Source of the DNA: Pochonia chlamydosporia 170 | Taxonomy: Eukaryota > Ascomycota > Sordariomycetes > Hypocreales > Clavicipitaceae | NCBI RefSeq assembly: GCF_001653235.2 | Contig: NC_035794.1 | Span: forward strand, 3,596,001 to 3,660,000 | DNA: 64,000 nucleotides | Reading direction: 5' to 3' | In this document: piece after piece, positions 48,150 to 56,867 of the stretch | Layout: each line of letters begins with the position of its first letter | Position numbering within the stretch: position 1 is the stretch's first letter | Position numbers and translations under genes: made by a program | Notes under the pieces: model-generated | Databases searched by the model: none | What the model was told of the DNA's origin: nothing | The model's input: only the letters and a program-made list of their open reading frames with translations

Positions 48150-48728
48150 TGAAACTTTATGGACAGATTGGACATAATTCTGAAAATAATCCAAGTGCTA
48201 AAAAACCTCGTCCCTGCATTTGGGATGATAGCATGCCAACGCGACACCTTAAGCCATAGCGGCCTCCCGTTCTGTCAGATGCTGGTCGTTAAAGTGGTTA
48301 TTTTGTATTGTTGGATAACACCACTAAAATGTGCGCTTAGCAGTTATTAGCCGCTTGTCGCTAATACAATTAGGGCACTAGCTGGCGTTCATAAGAAGAG
48401 GAAATAGATTAGCTTTACACCACGCTTTAAACGCTGGAGACTCTTCCTTAACAAATTGGTGGACAGGAACTTGCACGGGAGGTATTAGTTAAGACTGATG
48501 GGGCTTGCTGGTGTCCCTTTTGTCGCAAAGTGCAACCATAAGGTTAACCACCTTGACTCTTAAGCGGCAAATTTGTTTATCCGTCAAGTCTTTAGGCTAA
48601 AAGCAGAGTATCTTAGCTAGTCTAGCGCGTTTAGGGATAATAAGGTTAATAGCAAGCTCTTTATACTGCTCTTCTACCTTCCTGCAGGCTTGCGCTTTAA
48701 TGTCCCAGGTCGGATAATAGTAGAAATA
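48150..48728 (-). pseudogene. DUF3435 recombinase-family relic, C-terminal part
   Basis: Read on the minus strand from 48728 down, one frame gives PTWDIKAQACRKVEEQY, LIIPKRARLAKILCF, DLTDKQICRLRV, VNLMVALCDKRDTSKP and then a zinc-finger-like tail (CPNCISDKRL, NNHFNDQHL, YHPKCRDEVF, VQSVHK). This is the C-terminal half of fungal DUF3435 proteins, the tyrosine-recombinase family that includes Starship captains. About five internal TAG/TAA stops stand where the family has Gln, Arg or Trp, consistent with RIP. It continues directly from the inverted middle part (48957-49429) once one 5-bp duplication is removed. Confidence 0.85.
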
Positions 48729-48956
48729 TGTAACGGTCCAAGCGAGTATATTGACAACTGGCTAGGTGACTAGAACAAGTATCCAAAGCTAAGGAGAAAA
48801 GGAAAAGGAGAACAAGAAGAAAAGAGCTTGCAGAGCTCTTATAGGCCTATAAGCTTGCTTCTGCTAATCTCGCTTATTGCTGGGGGTTACTAGCGACAAG
48901 GCTGGGGACGAAGGCGAGAGTGTAAGCCGAGCCACCATCGGGCTCAGCCCGTTACA
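48729..48956. repeat. Solo-LTR-like repeat, copy A (228 bp)
   Basis: Begins TGTAACGGTCC and ends GCCCGTTACA, i.e. TG...CA ends with short inverted termini, as in LTRs. It is about 96% identical to the reverse complement of 49430-49658; most differences are C/T or G/A transitions. Flanks are AAATA (left) and AATTA (right). No internal retrotransposon domain lies next to it, hence solo. Confidence 0.8.
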
Positions 48957-49429
48957 AATTATACTATTCTCCCTTTATTCCTCTGTGTATTCTTATAGTA
49001 CTTATATGCTAAGTAGATTAGCTTGCTAGGCGATACGCCTAATTTAGTTTGCGACCAGATAATGCGGCATAATCCTAGGTTTTCCACCTTCTTTAGTGCG
49101 TACCTAAATAAGATTATAAGGTTTAACCTCTAAAATGCCTTCCTAGAAGAGGAGAAATAGAATTAGTTATTTTAGATGTTCGCACATATTAGCCTCACCT
49201 AAGACCCCTAAGCAACCTGCAATATAGTGCTAGATAAAGTATAGGCTTAGGTGCTACCTAATCTAGATATTACAGAACTAGAAGAGGAGCGTGCGCAATT
49301 AAAGCAGGGCTAGTATTAAATTGCCAGCTATAAAAATAAAGAGAAAATACAGGAGCTTACAGACAAAATTAGAACGAAAAAGGCAGAGCAAGAGAAGCGG
49401 ATTGTTAAGAACTATTACGAGTATTATTT
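48957..49429 (+). pseudogene. DUF3435 recombinase-family relic, inverted middle part
   Basis: Here the family reads on the plus strand: DQIMRHNPRFSTFFSAYLNK, IIRFNL-NAFLEEEK, MFAHISLT-DP, LPNLDITELEEERAQLKQG and KIQELTDKIRTKKAEQEKRIV up to YYEYYF at the edge of repeat copy B. The MRH...AYLN segment is the part expected to carry the recombinase His/Tyr motif (inference). The first 70 bp look like an intron (GTAAG lies at the original junction) or decayed coding sequence. This block is flipped relative to the parts on either side. Confidence 0.87.
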
Positions 49430-49658
49430 TGTAACGGGCTAAGCCCGATGGTGGCTCGGCTTACACTCTCGCCTTCGTCCCCAGCCTTGTCGCTGGTAAC
49501 CCCCAGCAACAAGCGAGATTAGCAGAAGCAAGCTTACAGGCCTATAAGAGCTCTGCAAGCTCTTTTCTTCTTGTTCTCCTTTTCCTTTTCTCCTTAGCTT
49601 TGGATACTCGTTCTAGTCGTTCTAGCCAGTTGTCAATATACTCGCTTGGACCGTTACA
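49430..49658. repeat. Solo-LTR-like repeat, copy B (229 bp, opposite orientation)
   Basis: Begins TGTAACGGGCTAAGCCCG and ends GGACCGTTACA, the reverse complement of copy A with one length difference and a few transitions. Flanks are TATTT (left) and TAATT (right). Together with copy A it forms a large inverted repeat around 473 bp. Confidence 0.8.
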
Positions 49659-49890
49659 TAATTAGCTTACTATTAGCAGTATTAGCAGCGCCTCTACGAG
49701 CAAATCTTAGCGTCTAAGCCTTCTTATGCCTGGAATTAAGACTTTACTGCCCTGTATTGTAACTAAGTTTTAAGTATTATATTGCCTTATTAGTAGAGAG
49801 GTTACAGCCTTAAACGCGGCGGAAAACTGGCACCTTAAGCATCTTCTCTTTCCACCGCAGCAGAGTGCACTTAGTTAGACCCTAGACCTG
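49659..49890 (-). pseudogene. DUF3435 recombinase-family relic, upstream part
   Basis: On the minus strand, from about 49890 down to the repeat, one frame gives CTLLRWKEKMLKVPVFRRV, NLSTNKAI, LKLSYNTGQ, SLNSRHKKA and LRFARRGAANTAN, with RIP-type stops. RFARRGAAN is the Arg-containing motif of the family. The frame leads toward the start of the middle segment (48957), now on the other strand. Sequence further upstream (49890-50470) is too decayed or unrelated to follow. Confidence 0.8.
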
Positions 49891-50477
49891 TGATTTAAAC
49901 ACACAGGATGCGTTGGTTAGGCTTGCCTGTCGCGTGCTTCATTTCCCTTCTTTGAGTTGCATGAGATATTTCTCCACTTGGCCTTGCACATGTTTTCACC
50001 GTCCGTGCAGGCCAGATTTTAAGTTTTGGCGGCGACATGGGCCCTAGCAACTCATGGGCCCCTTCAGGCGGAGCCCAGACCCGAGGCCCGAAACTAACTA
50101 ACTACGGACAGCGGACCCCTCCCATCATCGGTGGTGAGCAATCGGAATTAGTGCCTTGCAGCGCCACGGCCGGGTAACATACAATGTGATGTGGGTGCTG
50201 TGGCCGCTGAGCATTCGGCCAATTACTCGGAGCGGATTCGAAGCCGATCAGCGGCGAATGATGGAAGGTGATATGAGCCAACTGTTCGTCAGTGCTTAAA
50301 CCTCTTTGCCGTCTGCGCCACACCCCAATCACCCGACCCCATCTTGTCTTGCCGTACGCCAAGAAGGCTTGGTGGAGTCCTGCTCCCGCCTCGTGCGGTA
50401 GGCCCACAACGCCCAATTTCTACGTGCGCCAAGAACCGCCCCACATACGTCCTGAACTCTGGGGTAAACAGCTGTGA
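49891..50477. other. Intergenic between recombinase relic and LysM relic
   Basis: About 590 bp; base composition changes from AT-rich to GC-rich near 49980-50050. No gene seen. Confidence 0.4.
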
Positions 50478-51725
50478 GCCAATTACGGTGTAGCTGAACG
50501 ATCTCGTTATGCATCAACTTTCGTCACGCCCGCTCCCACGCAGCCCGACATGATTAAGTCGTGCCGCAAGTTCCACTTTGTGGAGTCGGGGCAGAGCTGC
50601 GAGGATATTGCCCTCTCGCAACGGCATCACCGTCTCGGACCTCACCTCTTGGAACCCCAAGGCGGGCAGCGACTGCTCGCGCATCTACGGCCAGACCTGG
50701 GCCTGCGTGGATCCCATCCGCAGCTTCAACTTTGATGACGGCTCATCGCAGCAGTGGAAGACGGCCTCTGGCTCTTTCGATGCCTCCTCCAAGAGCCTGG
50801 CCGCCAGGTCATTCTCCAACAAGACTTACTACGACGTCGTCTTCAACGACGCCGCCTTTGAAGCCCAACTCAAGCTACCCTCTGGCCGCGGCGGCAACGC
50901 CGGCCTCATGTTCCGCGCCTCCGACATTGGTTCCGGCGGCGACGCCTACCAGGGCTACTTCGCTGTCATCAGCGCTTCTGGAGATCTTATCTTGGGCCGC
51001 GTCAACAACGACTGGCGCGAGATTGGCCGTGCCAAGGTCCGCGACGTCGCTGCGGATCGTCCCTTTGCCATCAAGGTCGTGGCCAAGGGCGACTACCTTT
51101 CCGTGTACGTCAACGATATGGACAGGCCTGCGCTGTCGGTCCGAGACGGCACTTACAAGTCTGGTCGATTCGGCGTGCGCACGCACGAGACCGAGGCTGT
51201 CTTTGACAACTTTGCTGTGTCGACGGTCGTCTTTGACGATTTTGAGAGGAACCTGGTCAACTGGAAGATTTACGACGGCGGCTTCGACGCGCGCACAAAG
51301 GAGATGGTGGCTGCCAACGTCCAGAGCGGCCAGATTGCCTACCAGGCTGAGTTTGAGGATGTGGTAGTCGAGGCGGATGTAGCCATCAACAACAACGGCA
51401 ATGGCGGCTTCATCATTCGCGCGTCCAACATTGGCAATGGTCCTGACGCGTACAGGGGGTACTACATTGGCCTGGACTCGAGCAGCAACGTCGTGCTGGG
51501 CAGAGCAGATGGCGGATGGCGACAGCTTGCGTCGGGCAGTTTGACATTTGCAGCAACATCAAGTACCATCTGCGCGTCAAGGCGCAGGGCGACTACATCC
51601 AGGTCTGGGTGGACGAGAATCTGGTGATTCAGCACCGCGACGGCAGCTACAGTAAGGGCATGACGGGTGTCAAGGTGTTTTCGACGGGTGCGGTAGTGGA
51701 CAACTTTACTATTCAGAAGCTGTGA
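50478..51725 (+). pseudogene. LysM plus two concanavalin-like domains, frameshifted
   Basis: Homology runs through three frame segments. The first (50478 to about 50612) gives a Thr/Pro linker and the first half of a LysM domain (MIKSCRKFHFVESGQSCEDIA). The second (about 50614-51534) gives the rest of the LysM (RNGITVSDLTSWNPKAG..CSRIYGQTWACV) and one and a half DUF1080/concanavalin-like repeats. The third (51537-51725) completes the second repeat (SNIKYHLRVKAQGDYIQVW to DNFTIQKL). One extra C in the CCC at 50611-50613 and one missing base near 51532-51537 explain both shifts. No signal peptide remains; the N-terminus is lost. Intact relatives are secreted chitin- or glycan-binding proteins. 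Assembly error is the alternative. Confidence 0.75.
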
Positions 51726-51822
51726 GCGGTATTCGCTTGTCCAAGATGTATTACTAGTAGAATAAAATTAATTGATTATGCTTCTGACATAAGGTCTAAT
51801 ATACAGGAACATATAACTCTGT

Positions 51823-52842
51823 TCATGATCTTACAGGAACCAGCACACCTACGTCTCCCCTCCTCTCATACCTCACATTAGTCGCACCCTTCTCTAAGAG
51901 CGCCTTAAGCGCTTCAGCATACTCTGGATTATCATGTAAAAGTGCCACTATAGGCCATCCATTCGACGCCGACTCGGTATTGTCCGGCTCCGCCCCTGCA
52001 TCTACAAGCCATCGTATTACATCTGCTAGCTCTCGGCGTCTCGCTTCTGTACTCTTGTCGCAGCACTCAATCTCGAAGTCATCTTCGCGATCGACGTCGC
52101 ACGCATAGCTCAGCGCATTCTGGATCGCCTTTTGCGAATATATATGCCCTCTTGCCAGTGCCTTGATCGTCTCATAGTGCCAATTGTACGCTGCCTACGA
52201 CAGAGCGCAATCGTAGTCCCAGTCGGTACTCCATCCCAGCATGTCCTCGACCATGTCGGCGTGTCCACACTCAGCAGCGACGGCGAGCCACCAGTTGCGA
52301 CGAATTCCACCGTTACCGGGTCTTGGATCAGGGACATCCTCTGTAACCTCCCACATCCTCCTGACCAGCTCCATCATGTGCTTGTGGATAGCGCGGTACG
52401 GAGCCGCAGCCCGTCCTCCGCCATGATAGCCATACATCTGCGCCATATCCGCTCCAGCGCTCATAAAAAGCGCAGCAGCGGCTTCATTTCCGGCTTCAAT
52501 AGCGAGATGAAGCCAGAGCGTCATCTCCCTCTCGTCTTCTGGGATAGCAGCGATAGTATTTCTTAGTTTCTCAAGATCTCCTTGTAGAATACCCTGCCAG
52601 ATAGCTGGGTGGACTTGCTCCGGGTCTGCCCCAATGTAGAGGAAGCGACATTCCGTCTCCTCGTCCCAGCACTCCTCTTGGATAGCCCCAATAGGTAGAG
52701 GCCCTCGGTACATAACAGGCAAGTGGTGAAAGGCGACCTGCCGTTGGATAGTACCAGCGCGGAAAGGCAAGCGTCTGCTCGGCACCGGCGATCGGAAAAC
52801 AAAAACACCTCTGCCGAGACGCCGCAGTAGCCGAGTCGACAT
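51823..52842 (-). pseudogene. Ankyrin-repeat protein with an in-frame TAG
   Basis: One frame runs from ATG 52842 to TGA 51823 (339 codons) with a single stop, TAG at 52195-52197. Before it come a basic N-terminus (MSTRLLRRLGRG) and ankyrin-like helices (HLAIEAGNEAAAALFMSAGAD, WLAVAAECGHADMVEDMLGW). After it the repeats continue in the same frame (AAYNWHYETIKALARGHI, LADVIRWLVDAGAEPD, YAEALKALLEKGATN). The stop follows CTGTCG; CAG to TAG is a single C-to-T change of RIP type. The upstream 215 codons could still make a shortened protein. Ankyrin proteins of this sort are common accessory genes in fungi. Confidence 0.75.
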
Positions 52843-53331
52843 TTTTTGTTTGCTAAGGCTCACGTTGGCAATTTCAGCGAACGAGCGAAAAGATAAAATT
52901 GAAATAGACGCGAATCAAAGTGCCGTCGCCAAGGCTGTGCAGGGAGCAAAGATCGCTACCAAGAGTTAGCAAATGGCCCCGTAACAATTACTCAATAAAG
53001 CCCAAATTACAACCACAAAAAAAAAAAGAAAGGAAAGGAGCGAAAAACTTTCCTTGGTTCTCCGATGGATGCTTCAGCAAGTGGAGATACCTTCAACGTC
53101 AATTAACTTTGAGGCTTGGCAGGCAGGGTACCCGTGCAGCCTTAGGCGCTAACACGACCTGATGTGTTAAAACGACCTTGGCGGGAAGCTTAAACTAACC
53201 CCCAGTGAAAGCAAGTAATAATTTTACAAATTGTAGCTCGTTTTCATGATTTTGAGTTGTTCTGTAGTGTAAATGGAATTATATTTCTCTAGGCTAGAAG
53301 ACCTGCAGCAAACTCGTGCATAGTCACTTGA
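52843..53331. other. Intergenic, no gene seen
   Basis: About 490 bp with a short A-rich run near 53017-53029. Nothing else. Confidence 0.4.
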
Positions 53332-53621
53332 CAAGTAGCCTACGCTGCTACGGGACCGCAGAACCAGTGGCTCGATGACCTGCGCCTTTGGGGTCAAGAT
53401 TTGCATCAGCAGGGTTATGTCTCCCGTCCCGCTCTCAACCTGATCCTTAACCGACCCAATCCCAGCGCTGAGCTGGGACCGGAAGACAACAGGAGACTGG
53501 TGCTGAACAACGCCATGAATCGCTAGAAGTTGAGCCCTATCACTGGAACTTTAGAGTCGAAAATGGTCGCATTGTATTTGACACGGACAAGAATCCGCCT
53601 CGAACAAAGGACGAGCTGTAA
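53332..53621 (+). pseudogene. Frameshifted ORF remnant ending in KDEL
   Basis: An open frame from 53332 reads QNQWLDDLRLWGQDLHQQGY and on to a stop at 53524. In the neighbouring frame (from 53523) the sequence continues coherently and ends in the four residues KDEL at 53619-53621 (stop TAA). One missing base near 53520-53525 would join them. KDEL is the ER-retrieval signal, so the ancestral product was either an ER-resident protein or a secreted protein that exploits retrieval. I do not recognise the family, and no upstream part with a signal peptide is found. Confidence 0.45.
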
Positions 53622-53755
53622 AAAGAGTAGAATAGAAAAGGACAGGTCGATAGAAGAGAAACTTTAAATGGCTCAACATGTAAGGAGCTTAGTTTGTTTG
53701 GCGCGCAACTCCCAGACCCCGGTTTCTTTGATCCAAATTCAGCTTGATCGCTCCC

Positions 53756-54124
53756 TCACAGCACGGATTGCCAATTCATCCAACTCCAACCAATCCTTGC
53801 TGTGAAAGTTTCCAATCGATCCAATCTGGGGGTCGAGTTGGTCGAGTTGGTTGGAAGGACACCCTGGCCCGCAGGGTGCCCTTTCACAGCATTTCGACGA
53901 CTATGATAACCGCACCAGCACTGAGGGTTACTTGGAGAGGTGCTTAGCGTATCATCCCAAGTTATAAATACTTGTTTGTGGCCTGAACAACAAAAGCAGC
54001 AGGGCCGACCAGCATTGCCATTGCGGTTGATGTCCCCGGTAATCTTTATAGTAGCCGCTTTGTTGCAAGATGAACAGGTTGGAAGCACACGAAGGGGAAA
54101 CCCCCCATTTATTGTAAGAGCCAA
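53756..54124 (-). pseudogene. GRF-type zinc-finger fragment
   Basis: On the minus strand the frame reads CSSCNKAATIKITG, INRNGNAGRPCCFC, VFITWDDTLSTSPSNPQCWCGYHSRRNAV. NxNGNAGRP-(Y/C)-x-C ... W-D-D ... NP-x-C-x-CG is the pattern of fungal GRF-like zinc-ribbon proteins. There is no ATG at the beginning of the frame and no obvious upstream exon; the C-terminal tail of 45 residues is unremarkable. It is most likely the surviving zinc-binding core of a lost gene, although an unseen first exon cannot be excluded. Confidence 0.55.
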
Positions 54125-55431
54125 CGGAAATCGGAAACAAGATAGTAATGAAGTACCGAGGCCGTATGTGCCTGCAATGACGAGTTGGGAACGAGTTTGG
54201 CTCCCAATACTGATTCATAATGATACTGTTGGATACGTGTAAATGCAATTTGACGAAACATATACGGCCTAGCCGGTTCAAACACAAAGAAATCTGCCTT
54301 GCCGGTGTACAATGATTGTGGCAGTGGACTTGCACGACCCCGGATATAACCGCATACATGTTTTCGGTCTTTGCATGCAAGCTATATCGATACCACGACA
54401 CGGATACACAGTGGGAACTCAATCAGCCTCGGCATGAACATAGCCTGCAATAGTATGACCGAAGCCCTGCCCCATGGGCCATCCGGTGGGTGGGTTAAAA
54501 AGTTCCAGTCAACTGCTGTATTCTGGCCCGCAAGCCTGATTGGCTGGCACAATACTTGGCAAGACATGCTTCTGGAGTGAACCGAGAAGGTAACTTACAG
54601 TTCGGGTTACCCCTACTGCGGTCTGTCCCCTGGGGCACACCGGCTATCCTAAGGTTCTCGGAGACTCCCTACCCAAGGGAGCATAATGTGGGCTAAGAGG
54701 GAAACCGAACGTTATGGCCAATTCCCATTTTTCTAATCTCTAAGGATTAGTTACATATAAGACCCTTCGGTGTGTTCCCTGCTTAGAACCCTCAATTCAT
54801 GCAACATATACCTAGCCTTAGTTTACTATTTTGGATCTGGTATTCCAGTCACAGATTAGGCTGCACTTAGGGACAGCATGTTAAATAAACTTGCTAAGTA
54901 GCATTATGCGCGCTTATATACAAGATTAGCATAGTATACTAGGGGATATAAACTAATAGCCTTAGTTGTGCAGCTAAATAAGTAGCATATATTATGCGTA
55001 AGATCTTTAATAATATTAGCAATATTCTAGAATAGCAATAGAATAGACTTTACATAGATCTGCTAGAAAATCTTATTATGCACAATATAATAGTAATATA
55101 AGCGTGTAGTTCTCTAAAATATAGCGTATACCTGTAGAAAGAAATCCTAGCTCTACACTTTAGTTACCCTATAGTTAATAGTGCTAGGTGTTACAAACCA
55201 ACTAGGACTCAAAGAGATAGGGAAGCTACAGCTGCAAGGCAGCCCAGTAGGGGCAGACAACTAGGCGCTTAAGGAACCATTAGTAGAGGTATCACGTGAT
55301 TAGGCGCGTGACAGATAGAAGCACTAGAATTACCTTAGTAATCTAAGTGAGTTAGAATGCTAGAAGTATTAGGCGCTCTAGAGCGCTCTAAGGGATTAAT
55401 AAAGAGATAAAATAAATATATAACGTAAATG

Positions 55432-55464
55432 CATAGCGAGTGCGCCAACATAGCGAGTGCGCCA
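55432..55464. repeat. Tandem duplication of CATAGCGAGTGCGCCA
   Basis: Two perfect 16-bp copies (55432-55447 and 55449-55464) separated by one base, inside RIP-like DNA. Confidence 0.8.
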
Positions 55465-55466
55465 CC

Positions 55467-55495
55467 TAAAAACCCCATACAAAGGGGGGTTTTTA
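55467..55495. repeat. 10-bp inverted repeat with 9-nt loop
   Basis: TAAAAACCCC (55467-55476) pairs with GGGGTTTTTA (55486-55495). It directly follows the tandem duplication and may be a transposon end. Confidence 0.7.
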
Positions 55496-56867
55496 TATCC
55501 CTGCAAAAAAACCGCATTTATATTTAGAAATAGCTATAAATTTCACATAGAGTATTTAACTACTAAAAACACCTAATTCTAGATTTTCCAAGCCCTTATT
55601 AGGCCCCTAAGTGTGAGCAATTCCGCCCACATACTATATAATGTAAATTAATGTAATATTATAAATATTATAGCTTGTAGTTTTATGTTATTGTAAAATT
55701 AATTTAGCAGCAAGTTGCGGAGCTTAGCTAATGTGCCACCGTATTAGCTTCCTGCCTGGGCCAAAATAAAGTACTGGGACCCATGGCAACATCCACAGAC
55801 TCAACTTATCACTTTCGCACCGCGGCGAATCATCCAAGCTCTAAATTTAGTTGTAGACAATGGATCACAAACAAGGAGAAACTTACAAGGCTAGTACACT
55901 ATGCAAGAGCACAAACGAGCTTTGAAAGTCAATATCAATAGCACAGACAATGCTCACAGACCCAAGTTTGCGGGTGTATGGGGAGATAGGGCTCAAGTCT
56001 GGGGAAGTCAGTTGCTCTGCGTTCGACAAACGGAAGGAGCGAGCAACCAACAACTTGCTCAATCTCCGACATAGAAAGCTCATGCAACACATGCAACATT
56101 GAATCTGCATCATTGATGACTCGCCCACGCCCGTGGAAATCGTCTAAATGTGGAGTTTAAATGCAAGAAAGTACTTTCGCCATGGTCTCCTTGCTGTCGT
56201 CTCACCTTGACCGATGGAACTGAGGTACCACCGTAGTGAGCGTTCACAGTGGGGAGGGGAAGGCATACAAACACGTTCAGGGTATCGTATACCGCATTAT
56301 ATAAGGTATAATAAGGTGTTTTGGTGTATACATAGATGTTCTAAATAGTGCTTTTTTAGACTGTAAAAAGCTAGCTGGTTCTGAGTGTCTGGTGGTCGCT
56401 TGAGCCTTGGTAAGGGTCTGGCACGGGAAGTTTTGTATGTAGAAAAAGGTCTACATTGACGATAACAAGCGAGGGACATTCATGCAGAACAAATGAAGCC
56501 ACCATTGGAACACGATATCTAACCACTCATTTTTATTTAAAGGCAACCTTATATCATCGCCGATGTTTTCTACTTGTACTAAACGACTTGTACGGTGCAT
56601 TTCACCACCACGCCATGCAAAAAGAATGCGGCAGTCCCGACTAGCAACAACAAACTCACCTTTTCCGCTAAACCTACTTGGCCATTCTCTCATGTAAAAC
56701 ATTTCAGAGCTCACACAAAACTCTCTCTTACCATGCATAAGTGCCTTCACACACACTAATTTTGTGTCATTCAGTGAGCGATGGGCATCCAATGTCGCCT
56801 GCAACAACATGACACGACAAACGAAACGCACGACAATCACGATGGACCTTCCCGGTCCTTCCTCATG

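Larger units (their letters stand above)
54125..56867. other. AT-rich decayed region, no intact gene
   Basis: 2.7 kb. From about 54720 to 55760 it is very AT-rich with dense TAG/TAA words, again RIP-like. It contains a 17-bp-period duplication and hairpin near 55432-55495. The last 700 bp are the 3' flank of the ENA-type ATPase. Confidence 0.5.

Noticed and set aside
48729..49658. A single 930-bp transposon with 229-bp terminal inverted repeats and a TA target duplication
   Set aside because: Flanking TA matches, but the interior is a broken piece of a larger DUF3435 gene that continues outside both repeats, and the swapped 5-bp flanks fit two separate LTR insertions better.
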